Assembly (NCBI GenBank): GCA_016866305.1
Contig: VGMX01000020.1
Span: 1 to 37,319 of the forward strand
Direction: 5' to 3'
DNA length: 37,319 nucleotides
Origin: Chlorobiota bacterium
GTDB taxonomy: Bacteria > Bacteroidota > Chlorobiia > Chlorobiales > Chlorobiaceae
Shown: piece after piece, positions 17,845-26,757 of the stretch
How positions within the stretch are numbered: position 1 is the first letter of the stretch
Layout of the letters: every line of letters starts with the position of its first letter
The notes under the pieces: generated by a model
Seen by the model: only the letters and a program-made list of their open reading frames with translations
The model's database searches: none
Told to the model about the DNA's origin: nothing
Position numbers and translations under genes: made by a program

Positions 17845-19458
17845 ATGAAAAAACACCTTCTCCTCGGAGCCGAGGCTGTTGCCGCCGGAGCTCTCGACGC
17901 AGGAATATCGGGCGTCTACGCTTACCCAGGAACCCCTTCGACCGAAATCACCGAGTACATCCAGAAAAGCCCTGAAGCCGCCGGACGGGGAATGCACACA
18001 ACATGGTCGGCAAACGAAAAAACCGCTTTCGAGGCTGCGCTCGGCATGTCCTATGCGGGAAAACGCGCGCTTGCTGCCATGAAGCACGTCGGGCTGAACG
18101 TTGCCGCTGACGCATTCATCAACTCGGCCATAACCGGGGTCAACGGAGGCGTGGTGCTTGCCGTCGCGGACGACCCGTCGATGCACTCGTCGCAGAACGA
18201 ACAGGACAGCCGGTTTTACGGACGGTTCGCCATGGTGCCGGTGATCGAACCCGCATCGCAGCAGGAACTGTATGAAGCGACAATCCGGGCATTCGATCTT
18301 TCGGAATCCCTGCAGCTTCCGGTGCTGCTCCGTCTGACCACCCGCCTTGCCCACTCCCGCGCCGGTGTAACCCGCGCCACCACCCGCAGTGAAAATCCCC
18401 TGCATGCGGAGTATGCCCCCGAACGGTTCGTGCTGATGCCGCAGAACGCGCGAAGGCAGTACGAGGGACTGCTCGGCAAGCAGAAAACACTGGAACGGCT
18501 CTCCGGTGGTTCCTCCCCGCTGAACCGGATGATCCCCGGAACAGGCCCGCTTGGCGTGCTTGCCTGCGGCATAGCCTTCAACTATGCAATGGAAGCGAAA
18601 AAAACCTTCGACCTCGATATTTCCGTACTCAAGATCGGCCAGTACCCGCTGCCCCGGCATCTGGTCGAAGATCTCTTCGCCCGATGCGAAACCGTGCTTG
18701 TTACCGAAGAGGGATATCCGATCCATGAAGAGCTGCTCAGGGGATGGTTCGATGACAAAAACATCCGGGGACGCCTGGACGGTGCGCTTCCCCGTACGGG
18801 AGAGCTCTCTACCGGTCTGCTCGCCGAAGCGCTTGGAGCAAAGCTTCCGGCCCCGGCCCAGGGTTCCGGAATCGTCGTGAACCGCCCGCCTGAACTCTGC
18901 CGGGGATGCGGCCACCGCGACCTGTTCGAGGCGCTGAACCGGGTGATGGAGGGTTTTGACAACCACCACGTCTTTTCCGATATCGGATGCTATACCCTGG
19001 GAGCACTGCCTCCATACCATGCCATCCACACCTGCGTTGACATGGGAGCGGCGATCACCATGGCCAAAGGCGCTGCAGACGCCGGCCTTCGGCCTGCCGT
19101 GTGCGTCATCGGCGACTCGACATTCACCCATTCCGGCATGACCGGACTGCTCGATGCGGTCAACGACCGTTCACCGCTCACGGTCATCATCGCCGACAAC
19201 GACACGACCGCAATGACCGGCGGGCAGGACTCGGCCGCGACAGGTTCGCGGCTTTACGATATCTGCCGGGGACTCGGGGTGGAGGAAAGCCGCATCAGGA
19301 CCATTCTTCCCCTGAAACAGCACCTGGAGGAAAATATGGCCGTGCTCCGTCAGGAAATCGCTTACGACGGCCTTTCGGTGGTGCTTGCACAACGGGAATG
19401 CATCGAAACCGCAGCCCGGAAAAAACGGAGGGCCGGAAGCAAATCCGCCAATCAGTAG
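17845..19458 (+). CDS. iorA: Indolepyruvate:ferredoxin oxidoreductase alpha subunit, lacking the ferredoxin domain
   Basis: A 537-residue TPP enzyme subunit. Residues 1-170 are the pyrimidine-binding domain ([13 protein letters not shown] at 23-35). Residues 350-520 are the TPP-binding domain with [10 protein letters not shown] (352-361), [15 protein letters not shown] (378-392), GDSTFTHSG (423-431) and DNDTTAMTG (451-459). Typical IorA proteins exceed 600 residues because two [4Fe-4S] motifs follow. Here the protein stops after [10 protein letters not shown] plus a basic tail, and iorB starts six bases later. C352, C355 and C382 remain and could hold a proximal cluster. The enzyme converts arylpyruvates to arylacetyl-CoA, or the reverse. 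A GGAGG lies 19 bases before the ATG, too far for ideal use. Confidence 0.9.
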   Translation: MKKHLLLGAEAVAAGALDAGISGVYAYPGTPSTEITEYIQKSPEAAGRGMHTTWSANEKTAFEAALGMSYAGKRALAAMKHVGLNVAADAFINSAITGVNGGVVLAVADDPSMHSSQNEQDSRFYGRFAMVPVIEPASQQELYEATIRAFDLSESLQLPVLLRLTTRLAHSRAGVTRATTRSENPLHAEYAPERFVLMPQNARRQYEGLLGKQKTLERLSGGSSPLNRMIPGTGPLGVLACGIAFNYAMEAKKTFDLDISVLKIGQYPLPRHLVEDLFARCETVLVTEEGYPIHEELLRGWFDDKNIRGRLDGALPRTGELSTGLLAEALGAKLPAPAQGSGIVVNRPPELCRGCGHRDLFEALNRVMEGFDNHHVFSDIGCYTLGALPPYHAIHTCVDMGAAITMAKGAADAGLRPAVCVIGDSTFTHSGMTGLLDAVNDRSPLTVIIADNDTTAMTGGQDSAATGSRLYDICRGLGVEESRIRTILPLKQHLEENMAVLRQEIAYDGLSVVLAQRECIETAARKKRRAGSKSANQ

Positions 19459-19464
19459 ACAACC

Positions 19465-20061
19465 ATGCAGCAGAACATCATTGTATCCGGAGTAGGCGGA
19501 CAGGGCATCCTCAGCATTGCGGCAGTCATCGACCTTGCTGCACTGCATTGCGGCCTCACGATCCACCAGACCGAAGTGCACGGCATGAGCCAGCGCGGAG
19601 GCGCCGTTCAGTCACACCTGCGCATTTCGGACGCGGAAATCCACTCCGGCCTTATTACCGAAGGAACCGCCGACATCATTCTTTCGGTAGAACCGCTCGA
19701 AGCGCTCCGCTACCTGCACTTCCTCTCCCCTGGCGGGCGCATCGTCACGGCAACCGAAACCGTCGTCAATATGGCCGGTTACCCGCCTTTCGAACTGATC
19801 GAAGCCGAACTTCTCCGTACCGGCAGCCCGGTGCTGGTCGACGCCGCCGCTCTGGCCCGCGAAGCGGGGAGCACAAAAACCTCGAATATGGTGATGCTCG
19901 GCGCAACCGCACCGTTCCTGGCGATCGACCAGGAGCATCTGGAATCCGGGATCATGGAACTCTTCGGGCCGAAAGGAGAGAAAATCGTCGCCATGAACAT
20001 CGACGCATTCAGGAAAGGGCTCGCATTCTCACAACAGTCAATTCAACAGACAGTCCTATGA
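19465..20061 (+). CDS. iorB: Indolepyruvate:ferredoxin oxidoreductase beta (gamma-type) subunit
   Basis: A 198-residue protein with the pyruvate/ketoisovalerate oxidoreductase gamma domain. It starts [14 protein letters not shown], continues with the [15 protein letters not shown] signature and has the [14 protein letters not shown] segment, all typical of IorB. It pairs with IorA; this domain likely contacts CoA. The gene is six bases after iorA, and its stop overlaps the paaK start in an ATGA arrangement, so all three are translationally linked. Confidence 0.94.
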   Translation: MQQNIIVSGVGGQGILSIAAVIDLAALHCGLTIHQTEVHGMSQRGGAVQSHLRISDAEIHSGLITEGTADIILSVEPLEALRYLHFLSPGGRIVTATETVVNMAGYPPFELIEAELLRTGSPVLVDAAALAREAGSTKTSNMVMLGATAPFLAIDQEHLESGIMELFGPKGEKIVAMNIDAFRKGLAFSQQSIQQTVL

Positions 20062-21359
20062 TCTGGAACGCGCATTACGAATGCATGGAGCGCGAAGAGC
20101 TCCGGAAACTGCAGGGCGAAAGCCTCAGGACAATGGTGGAACGGATATACGGCAACGTGCCCTTTTACCGGGCGAAACTGCAGCAGGCCGGCATCGAACC
20201 CGGCGACATCCGCACTATCGACGATCTCCCGAAGCTGCCCTTCACGACCAAGCAGGACCTGCGGGACAACTACCCCTTCGGGCTGTTCGCCGTACCGCAG
20301 CAGGATATCGTGCGGCTGCACGCATCGAGCGGTACGACCGGAAAATCCACAGTGGTCGGCTACTCCCATAACGACATCCTCATGTGGAGTGAAGTGGTGG
20401 CCCGTTCGCTCACGATGGCCGGCATCACCCGCGACGACATCGTGCAGGTGGCCTACGGCTACGGCCTCTTTACCGGCGGCCTCGGCGTGCACTACGGCGC
20501 GGAGAAGATCGGCGCGTCGGTGATCCCGATCTCCGGCGGCAACACCAGGAAGCAGCTCCAGCTTCTGGAGGATTTCGGTTCGACAGCAATCGCCTGCACC
20601 CCGTCCTACGCCGCCTATCTCGGCGAGGCGATTGTCGAGGAGAAGCTCGACCGCTCAAAGCTGAAGCTCAGGGCAGGCATCTTCGGCGCGGAACCCTGGA
20701 CGGAGGAGATGCGCACGCAGATCCAGCAACTGCTCGGCCTCAAGGCGTACGACATCTACGGCCTCTCCGAAGTGATCGGCCCCGGCGTTTCGATGGAGTG
20801 CGCCTGCCAGCGGGGGATGCACATCTTCGAGGATCACTTCATCCCGGAGATCATCGACCCCGAAACCTGCGAGGTGCTTCCGTACGGCACGCTCGGCGAG
20901 CTGGTCTTCACCAACGTCACCAAGGAGGCCATGCCGCTCATGCGCTACCGCACCCGCGACCTGACGCGCCTGCACGCCGATAAATGCGATTGCGGCCGCA
21001 CGCTGGTGCGCATGGAGAAGTGCGTCGGACGCTCGGACGACATGCTCATCATCCGCGGCGTGAATGTCTTCCCGTCGCAGGTTGAATCGGTTCTGCTCGA
21101 AATGAGCGAAACCAAACCGCATTACCTGCTCGTGGTGGATCGCGAAAACAACCTCGACACGCTTGAAATCCAGGTCGAAGTCGAAGAGCAGTTCTTCTCT
21201 GACGAGGTCAAGGAGCTTGAAGGTCTTCGCAAGCGCATCAGCGGCAACCTGACCAGCCTCCTCGGCCTGCACGCCAATGTGCGGCTGGTCGAACCGGGCA
21301 CCATCGAGCGCAGCATGGGCAAAGCACAACGGGTGGTTGACAAACGGAAACTCAAATAA
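20058..21359 (+). CDS. paaK: Phenylacetate-CoA ligase (arylacetate-CoA ligase)
   Basis: A 433-residue adenylate-forming enzyme. The phosphate-binding loop SSGTTGKST is at 90-98. [15 protein letters not shown], the [15 protein letters not shown] block, [11 protein letters not shown] and the C-terminal MGKAQRV segment are typical of PaaK. It activates phenylacetate, indoleacetate or a hydroxy derivative with ATP and CoA. Beside iorAB it closes a path between arylacetates and arylpyruvates. The start overlaps the iorB stop (ATGA). The frame is open for hundreds of codons upstream, but that part is antisense-like sequence inside iorA and iorB. Confidence 0.93.
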   Translation: MIWNAHYECMEREELRKLQGESLRTMVERIYGNVPFYRAKLQQAGIEPGDIRTIDDLPKLPFTTKQDLRDNYPFGLFAVPQQDIVRLHASSGTTGKSTVVGYSHNDILMWSEVVARSLTMAGITRDDIVQVAYGYGLFTGGLGVHYGAEKIGASVIPISGGNTRKQLQLLEDFGSTAIACTPSYAAYLGEAIVEEKLDRSKLKLRAGIFGAEPWTEEMRTQIQQLLGLKAYDIYGLSEVIGPGVSMECACQRGMHIFEDHFIPEIIDPETCEVLPYGTLGELVFTNVTKEAMPLMRYRTRDLTRLHADKCDCGRTLVRMEKCVGRSDDMLIIRGVNVFPSQVESVLLEMSETKPHYLLVVDRENNLDTLEIQVEVEEQFFSDEVKELEGLRKRISGNLTSLLGLHANVRLVEPGTIERSMGKAQRVVDKRKLK

Positions 21360-21369
21360 CGGAGCAGCT

Positions 21370-21798
21370 ATGATCATCAGGCAACTCTCGGTGTTTCTCG
21401 AAAACCGCGCCGGGCGGCTCACCGAACTTACCGGCATCCTCGCCGACAACGGCATCAACATCTCGGCCTTCAGCATCGCCGATACCACCGATTTCGGCGT
21501 CCTGCGCGTCATCACCGGAAATCCCGAACTGGCCGAAAAAGTGCTGAAGGAGCGAGGTTTCGCGGTCAAGATTACCGACGTCATCGGCATCGTCATGCAC
21601 AACAAGCCGGGCGCGCTGCATCACGCCTTGCAGATTCTGACCGACAACGGTATCTCCATCGAGTACATGTACGCCTTCGCCAGCGGCGACGAGCGCGCCA
21701 CAGCGGTCATCCGCACCGACACGCCGAACAAGGCGATCGAAGTGCTGCAACTCCACGAGATGGAGCTGTTGCAGGCGGGTGATGTGTACCAGATTTGA
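21370..21798 (+). CDS. Tandem ACT-domain protein
   Basis: A 142-residue protein built from two ACT domains (about 3-68 and 70-135): IIRQLSVFLENRAGRLTELTGIL and ITDVIGIVMHNKPGALHHALQIL. ACT domains bind amino acids and give allosteric control. Small tandem-ACT proteins next to paaK and ior genes are a recurring arrangement. It probably senses an aromatic amino acid and tunes a partner enzyme here. GGAG six bases before the ATG fixes the start, ten bases after paaK. Confidence 0.9.
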   Translation: MIIRQLSVFLENRAGRLTELTGILADNGINISAFSIADTTDFGVLRVITGNPELAEKVLKERGFAVKITDVIGIVMHNKPGALHHALQILTDNGISIEYMYAFASGDERATAVIRTDTPNKAIEVLQLHEMELLQAGDVYQI

Positions 21799-21834
21799 GG
21801 GAAAGGGACTTTAAGGACGAAAAAGGAAGCGGAT

Positions 21835-21850
21835 GGGAACCGGGGTTCCC
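21835..21850. repeat. Perfect 16-bp palindrome just before the aminotransferase gene
   Basis: GGGAACC and GGTTCCC flank a GG centre, ending 17 bases before the ATG at 21868. In RNA this would form a short stable hairpin next to the ribosome site; in DNA it could be an operator separating aminotransferase expression from the ior genes. Confidence 0.45.
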
Positions 21851-21867
21851 TGATAAAACCATAGCCA

Positions 21868-23061
21868 ATGCCAAGATTTTCAGCTTCAGTTTCAGCGCTT
21901 CGCTCCTCGGCTATCAGGGAGCTGATGAGCCTTGCTTCCCGGCCTGACATCATTTCGTTTGCCGGGGGAATGCCGGGCAACGAGCTGTTTCCGGTCGATG
22001 AGGTGGAAGAGCTGTTCCGGGGACTCGACCTGAAAACCAGGCAGGCCGCCTTCCAGTACGGTCCCACGCCCGGCCTGCCGTCACTGCTCGAATCGCTCGG
22101 CGGCTTCCTCGAAAAGAAGGGGCTGCCGGTTCAGAAGAACCGGCTCATGATCACCACCGGCTCGCAGCAGGGCCTCAGCATCGTGGCCAAAGCCTTCGTC
22201 GATCCCGGCGACCGGGTGCTCACCGAGTACCCCTGCTTCATTGGAGCCATTGCGGCCTTCCGCTCCGCCGGTGCGAAGATCGTTCCGATTCCGGTGGACG
22301 AAGAGGGGCTCGACATCGCCATGCTCCGTCTGGAGGCAGCCCGGCCCGATCCGGCGAAGTTCCTCTACATCACGCCCTACTTCCACAATCCGGCAGGAAT
22401 GCTCTACAGCTCGCAGCGCAAGCGCGAGCTGGTCGAGGCGCTGCAGGGGCGCAACATTCCGCTCATCGAGGACGACGCATACGGCGACCTCTGGTTCCAC
22501 GAGGAAGATCGGGAGCGGCTGAAGCCGATCAAGGCACTCGACCCCGAAGGCATCGATGTTTGTTACCTGGGCTCCTTCTCCAAGATTCTCGGCCCCGGCC
22601 TGCGCCTCGGCTGGCTGCTCGCCCCGCCCGCAATCTACGAGAAGTGCGAGCTCATCAAGCAGTCCGCAGACGCCTGCTCGCCGAGCTTCACCCAGGTCAT
22701 CGCCGACGCCTTCATGCGCTCGGGACAAATCGACAGCTACATCGCTTCGGTAAGGCAGCAGTACCGCCTGCGGGCATCAGCAATGGCAGCAGGGCTCCGG
22801 AAGTGCCTGCCGGACTACGTCCGCTGGAACGAGCCGAAAGGCGGATTCTACATCTGGCTCACCCTTCCCGAAGGGACAGACGCTGCTGAAATACTGAAAC
22901 ATGCCATCGATGGAGGAGTCGTCTTCGTCACCGGCAGCACCTTCGATCCGGAAGGCCGGCGAACCAACGCCATCAGGCTCTCCTACTGCAACAACACCCC
23001 GGAAGAGATCGAGAGGGGCATCCCGATAGTGGCCAGCGCCATCAGGACTGTCTGCGGCTGA
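21868..23061 (+). CDS. PLP-dependent aminotransferase, class I/II (LysN / aromatic aminotransferase type)
   Basis: A 397-residue fold-type I aminotransferase. It has the N-terminal ISFAGGMPGNELFP signature of the 2-aminoadipate aminotransferase (LysN/MocR-like) group, TTGSQQGL (96-103), the substrate/PLP residues N174 (FHNPAG) and the D202-D203/Y205 region (EDDAYGD), and the PLP lysine K239 in GSFSKILGPGLRLGW. This group often acts on aromatic amino acids, 2-aminoadipate and branched-chain substrates. Placement after iorAB-paaK-ACT suggests an aromatic amino acid/arylpyruvate pair. A 69-base gap with a palindrome precedes it. Confidence 0.9.
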   Translation: MPRFSASVSALRSSAIRELMSLASRPDIISFAGGMPGNELFPVDEVEELFRGLDLKTRQAAFQYGPTPGLPSLLESLGGFLEKKGLPVQKNRLMITTGSQQGLSIVAKAFVDPGDRVLTEYPCFIGAIAAFRSAGAKIVPIPVDEEGLDIAMLRLEAARPDPAKFLYITPYFHNPAGMLYSSQRKRELVEALQGRNIPLIEDDAYGDLWFHEEDRERLKPIKALDPEGIDVCYLGSFSKILGPGLRLGWLLAPPAIYEKCELIKQSADACSPSFTQVIADAFMRSGQIDSYIASVRQQYRLRASAMAAGLRKCLPDYVRWNEPKGGFYIWLTLPEGTDAAEILKHAIDGGVVFVTGSTFDPEGRRTNAIRLSYCNNTPEEIERGIPIVASAIRTVCG

Positions 23062-23111
23062 GTGCCGGATTCAGCGCTTTCGCCTTCCGACTCCTGACTC
23101 GCGACTCCCGC

Positions 23112-25223
23112 CTACCCGTATTTCTTCTTCATGCCCAGCTTGTCGATGCGCGAATAGAGCGTCTTGGGGTGCATCCCGAGCTGTTCGGCAGCGCCACCTG
23201 CTCCGCTGACCCTCCCTTTGGCGCGTTCGAGCGCATCGAGAATCAGCTCCCGCTCCCGCATGCGGCTATCCTCCTCGAATTCGTGCATGCTTCTCAGCGG
23301 CCTGATGCTGAGCCGGTCGCCTGAAGAGCTGTCACCGGAAAGGATGGAGGAAAAATCAAATGAAGGACCATCGGAAATGATCACGACCTGTTCGACAAGA
23401 TGGGCCAGTTCCCGGACATTGCCTTTCCACTGGCGCCCCTCGAGACGCAGCAGGTCGAGTTCCCGGAACGGGAGCTCTGGACGGCCGAACTCCCGGGCAT
23501 ACCGTGATGCGAAGTGTGCGGCAAGCAGGGGAATGTCCTCCCTGCGCTCCCGCAGCGGAGGAATGGCGAGAGGAAACACGTTGAGCCGGAAATAGAGATC
23601 CTCGCGGAACCGGCCTTCGGCAACTTCACGTTCAAGGTCACGGTTCGTGGCGGCAATCACCCGCACATCGACAGGAATCACGCGACTCCCGCCCAGCCGC
23701 TCCAGTTCGCGTTCCTGCAGCACCCGCAGGAGCTTTGCCTGCAGTTCCAGCGGCAGTTCGCCGATCTCGTCGAGGAAGATGGTGCCACCGGCTGCGAGTT
23801 CGAACTTGCCGATCCGCCGCTCCGTCGCACCCGTAAAGCTGCCCTTCTCGTGCCCGAACAGTTCGGACTCGATGAGCGCAGCAGGAAGCGCCGCACAGTT
23901 CACCCTCACCATCATCTTCTCCTTCCGCGAGGAAAGGTTATGGATGGCTCGCGCAAACAGCTCCTTGCCGGTACCGGTCTCCCCCTGGATCAGGACGGTG
24001 GCGTCGGTCGGGGCAACCTGGCTTGCCCTTCGCAGGGCGGCAGCAAGCGACGCGCTCTGGCCGATGATCTCCTCGAACTCGTGTGTTCCCTTGATCTCCT
24101 CGATCAGCCACGTTCTTTCGCCCTCCAGCCTTCGCCGCAGGTCATCGATCTCCTCGTAGGCAAGGTAGTTCTGCAGTGCAAGCGACAGCTGCGGCACCAC
24201 AAGGCCCACGGTCTGCAGGTCATTCTCGTCGAATGAACGGGAGGTACTGGAAATGATCAGACCGGCCCGGCTGCCCGGGGAGTCCCACAGTCCGGCGCTG
24301 ATGACCGAGCAGATTCCGAACTTTTCCCGCACGAGATCGACGAGGCGGTACTGTTGACACAACCGGAAGAAATCCTCGCCGGAGTAGCACCCGGGGTTGG
24401 TGATGAGCGAGAAACTCTCCCTTGCAATATCTCGAAAATCGGATACACCGAAATGGTCGTAGGAAAGCACGGGAGCAAACCCGCCCGATGGCTCCCGCAT
24501 GAAATTGTCGAAAACCCGGTAATCCCCGTCGCTGCCCATGACCCTGATACCGAGAAAGGTGCACGGCACCAGCCGGTCGATCTGCTCGCAGACGGCAAGC
24601 ATCATCCGGCTCCGGTCCCTGATGGTCAGCAGTGCGTTGTTGACGGCAAGCTGCATGGCGGTCTGCGCTTCACGCTGCCGCAGTTCCTCATATGCAAGCG
24701 CGTTGCTGACCGCGACCGCTATCGGCGATGAAAGGGTTGAAAGCAGTTCTTTTTCATCCTCAGACCACTCTTTCTCCTGCTTCGAGACGAAGTTGAGAAA
24801 GCCGATCACCTTGCCTCCGGAACGCAGCGGCGAAAGCACCACCTGCCGCATACCAAGCTTGTAGAGCATCCGGGGCACCGGAAAATCCGCCGGATAGCGA
24901 TCCATCTCTCCCTCGATGGATTCGACCGACACCGCCGTATCGCCAAGATGCGGCTCGATCCAGGAACCGGCCACCGGACGTTTTTTTCGCTGGACGGTCT
25001 CGGGAACGTCAAAACGCAGCATCTCGAAAAACACGTTGATGTAGCGCCGGTCGCGATCGAAGGTGATAATGACCGCCGAATCGAACTCGAAGACAAGGCG
25101 CAGCTTGTCGGTGACTGTCCGGAACAGTTCCTGGGGCTCGCGTATCGAACCGACGGCGTCGCTGATGTAGCGCATCAGCGAACTGGCTTCATGGATGGAC
25201 TCTGCCTGCATGGATGACATCAT
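23112..25223 (-). CDS. Sigma-54-dependent transcriptional activator with two GAF domains
   Basis: A 703-residue enhancer-binding protein. Residues 25-180 and 190-350 look like two GAF sensor domains. The AAA+ domain runs from about 385 to 615: Walker A GETGTGKE (414-421), sigma-54 contact loop GSFTGA (461-466, Ser in place of the usual Ala), Walker [11 protein letters not shown] (481-490) and [11 protein letters not shown] Fis-type HTH is at about 660-697 ([20 protein letters not shown]). There is no receiver domain, so the signal is probably a small molecule or redox state sensed by the GAFs. It is divergent from the efflux operon, whose promoter has a -24/-12 element. AGGA lies at good spacing for the second Met (25220). 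Confidence 0.93.
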   Translation of the reverse strand: MMSSMQAESIHEASSLMRYISDAVGSIREPQELFRTVTDKLRLVFEFDSAVIITFDRDRRYINVFFEMLRFDVPETVQRKKRPVAGSWIEPHLGDTAVSVESIEGEMDRYPADFPVPRMLYKLGMRQVVLSPLRSGGKVIGFLNFVSKQEKEWSEDEKELLSTLSSPIAVAVSNALAYEELRQREAQTAMQLAVNNALLTIRDRSRMMLAVCEQIDRLVPCTFLGIRVMGSDGDYRVFDNFMREPSGGFAPVLSYDHFGVSDFRDIARESFSLITNPGCYSGEDFFRLCQQYRLVDLVREKFGICSVISAGLWDSPGSRAGLIISSTSRSFDENDLQTVGLVVPQLSLALQNYLAYEEIDDLRRRLEGERTWLIEEIKGTHEFEEIIGQSASLAAALRRASQVAPTDATVLIQGETGTGKELFARAIHNLSSRKEKMMVRVNCAALPAALIESELFGHEKGSFTGATERRIGKFELAAGGTIFLDEIGELPLELQAKLLRVLQERELERLGGSRVIPVDVRVIAATNRDLEREVAEGRFREDLYFRLNVFPLAIPPLRERREDIPLLAAHFASRYAREFGRPELPFRELDLLRLEGRQWKGNVRELAHLVEQVVIISDGPSFDFSSILSGDSSSGDRLSIRPLRSMHEFEEDSRMRERELILDALERAKGRVSGAGGAAEQLGMHPKTLYSRIDKLGMKKKYG

Positions 25224-25224
25224 G

Positions 25225-25243
25225 ATTCCTGAAAATCAGGAAT
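25225..25243. promoter_or_regulatory. Perfect 19-bp palindrome, candidate enhancer/operator for the sigma-54 activator
   Basis: ATTCCTGA and TCAGGAAT flank an AAA centre. It overlaps the ribosome site of the regulator gene and lies about 130 bp upstream of the -24/-12 promoter, the usual enhancer distance. It could serve both efflux activation and autoregulation. Confidence 0.6.
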
Positions 25244-25251
25244 ACAATTTA

Positions 25252-25263
25252 CAGAATATTCTG
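25252..25263. promoter_or_regulatory. Second palindrome next to the candidate enhancer
   Basis: CAGAATATTCTG is a perfect 12-bp palindrome, centred about 23-24 bp from the first one, so two activator dimers could bind near one another. Confidence 0.4.
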
Positions 25264-25362
25264 ATTATTCAAGAAACAGCAACAACAAACCGGCCATGAC
25301 CGTTCCGTGATAACCCCTTTCCCGAAAGGCATTTGCAGACACCTTGCCTGATTGTCATTTTC

Positions 25363-25379
25363 TGGCATATGAATTGCTT
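25363..25379 (+). promoter_or_regulatory. Sigma-54 (-24/-12) promoter of the efflux operon
   Basis: TGGCATATGAATTGCTT has GG at 25364-25365 and GC at 25376-25377, exactly ten bases apart. It matches the consensus TGGCAC-N5-TTGCW at all but one core position. Transcription would start near 25389, about 60 bases before the TolC-like start codon. The divergent neighbour encodes the sigma-54 activator. Confidence 0.75.
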
Positions 25380-25448
25380 ACTCCTGACACTACGACCCGG
25401 ACGGACTCTTCCGGCCAGGTTCACGGCAATCATTTCATAAACGAACCG

Positions 25449-26756
25449 ATGAAGAAAACGCTGTTACAACGAACGGGAACCGTCGCCGCACTGCTTTTGT
25501 TCGCGCTGCCGCTCCGGGCTGAAGCCGCTCCGTTGACGCTGGAAGAAACCCTCCGGCTCGTCAAGGAGAACAATCCATCGCTGAAAGCCGCCGTCGAGGA
25601 GGTCAATGCGGCCGATGCCCGTGTCCGGAAAAGCAGAAGCGCATACTTCCCGCAAATAACGGCCGGTGCGGGATACACCCGAATTGATCCGGTCTCCGAA
25701 ATGGGCTTCGCAGGAAGCGAGCCCGTCAGGTTCATGCCGAAAGACAACTACGAGGCAAAAATCACCGCAAAAGCCGTCCTGATCGATTTCGGCAGACGGG
25801 GCGATGAGGTCGATATCGCCCGATCAGGGAAAAACGCGGCAGGCCATACGCTCGATCTGACAAACCGCGAGCTTTCCTATCAGGCCGTGCAGCTCTTCTA
25901 CGGCATCCTCTTCCTGCGCGAAAGCATCCGGGTCGAGGACAAGGAGATAACCGCACTGCAGAAGGCTTCGGATTATACCTCGAAACGCTACCGGGCAGGA
26001 ACGGCAACCCGTTTCGATGTGCTCACGACCGAGGTCCGCATCCAGGCTGCCCGGTCCAGAAAGCTCTCCCTCGAACAGCAGCTCCGCCGGCAGGAGATCA
26101 CCCTGCGCCGGATCTCGGGACTGGCGGCAAACGACCCGCTCGACCTGAAAGGCTCGTTCTCGGTCAATCCTGCACATCCCGACGAACCGTCGCTTGTTGC
26201 AGAAGCCCTGAAAAGAAGGCCTGAAGTAAACATCGCCGGCGAAAACGAACAGATCGCACGGCTTCGACGCTCGCAAGCCATGAAGGAGGGGCTGCCGGTT
26301 GTGAGTGCAAGCGCCTCATGGGGAGTCTCGAACGGCTACCAGCCCGATATCGATGAAATCCGCGAAAACGTTGCTGCGGGCATCCATATCGAAGTGCCGA
26401 TCTTTACCGGCTTCCGCACATCGGCAGAGCGTCAGGAAGCCGCGGCATTGCTCCGGGCTGCGGCACAGCGAAGGATAGATGCCGAACAGCTCGCTGCAGG
26501 CGATGTGGAGGAGACCCTGCACGCACTGGAAACGTCACGGAAAAACATCCTGACAACCGAATCACAGGTACAGCAGGCAAAGCTGGCCGCCGAACATGCC
26601 CGCACCCGGTACGAAAACGGCATGGCGACAACCCTCGACCTGCTCGATACCGAAGCCGCGCTGGCGCAGGCGGAACTGGCCAGGCTTCAGGCCGCGTACG
26701 ATTACGTCATGAACAACTATACCCTGAAAAGGGCAACGGGGGAGGTATTCTGGTAA
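25449..26756 (+). CDS. TolC-family outer membrane efflux protein
   Basis: A 435-residue outer membrane channel. A signal peptide (MKKTLLQRTGTVAALLLFALP, ending AEA) precedes two OEP repeats that share LTLEETLRLVKENNPSLK and FTGFRTSAERQEAAALLRAA features, with long alpha-helical, coiled-coil stretches. It forms the trimeric duct of a tripartite pump with the EmrA- and EmrB-like proteins downstream. The ATG at 25449 is chosen because it starts the signal peptide; the frame stays open 35 codons upstream over the promoter. It is the first gene of the operon. Confidence 0.92.
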   Translation: MKKTLLQRTGTVAALLLFALPLRAEAAPLTLEETLRLVKENNPSLKAAVEEVNAADARVRKSRSAYFPQITAGAGYTRIDPVSEMGFAGSEPVRFMPKDNYEAKITAKAVLIDFGRRGDEVDIARSGKNAAGHTLDLTNRELSYQAVQLFYGILFLRESIRVEDKEITALQKASDYTSKRYRAGTATRFDVLTTEVRIQAARSRKLSLEQQLRRQEITLRRISGLAANDPLDLKGSFSVNPAHPDEPSLVAEALKRRPEVNIAGENEQIARLRRSQAMKEGLPVVSASASWGVSNGYQPDIDEIRENVAAGIHIEVPIFTGFRTSAERQEAAALLRAAAQRRIDAEQLAAGDVEETLHALETSRKNILTTESQVQQAKLAAEHARTRYENGMATTLDLLDTEAALAQAELARLQAAYDYVMNNYTLKRATGEVFW

Positions 26757-26757
26757 A

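Noticed and set aside
17722-19131. Minus-strand open frame of 469 codons inside iorA
   Set aside because: Antisense to a clearly coding iorA and without family motifs or a ribosome site.
19101-20057. Open frame upstream of and in frame with paaK
   Set aside because: It overlaps iorA and iorB in another frame and its translation is Arg/His/Pro-rich, non-protein-like. The ATGA overlap at 20058 fixes the paaK start.
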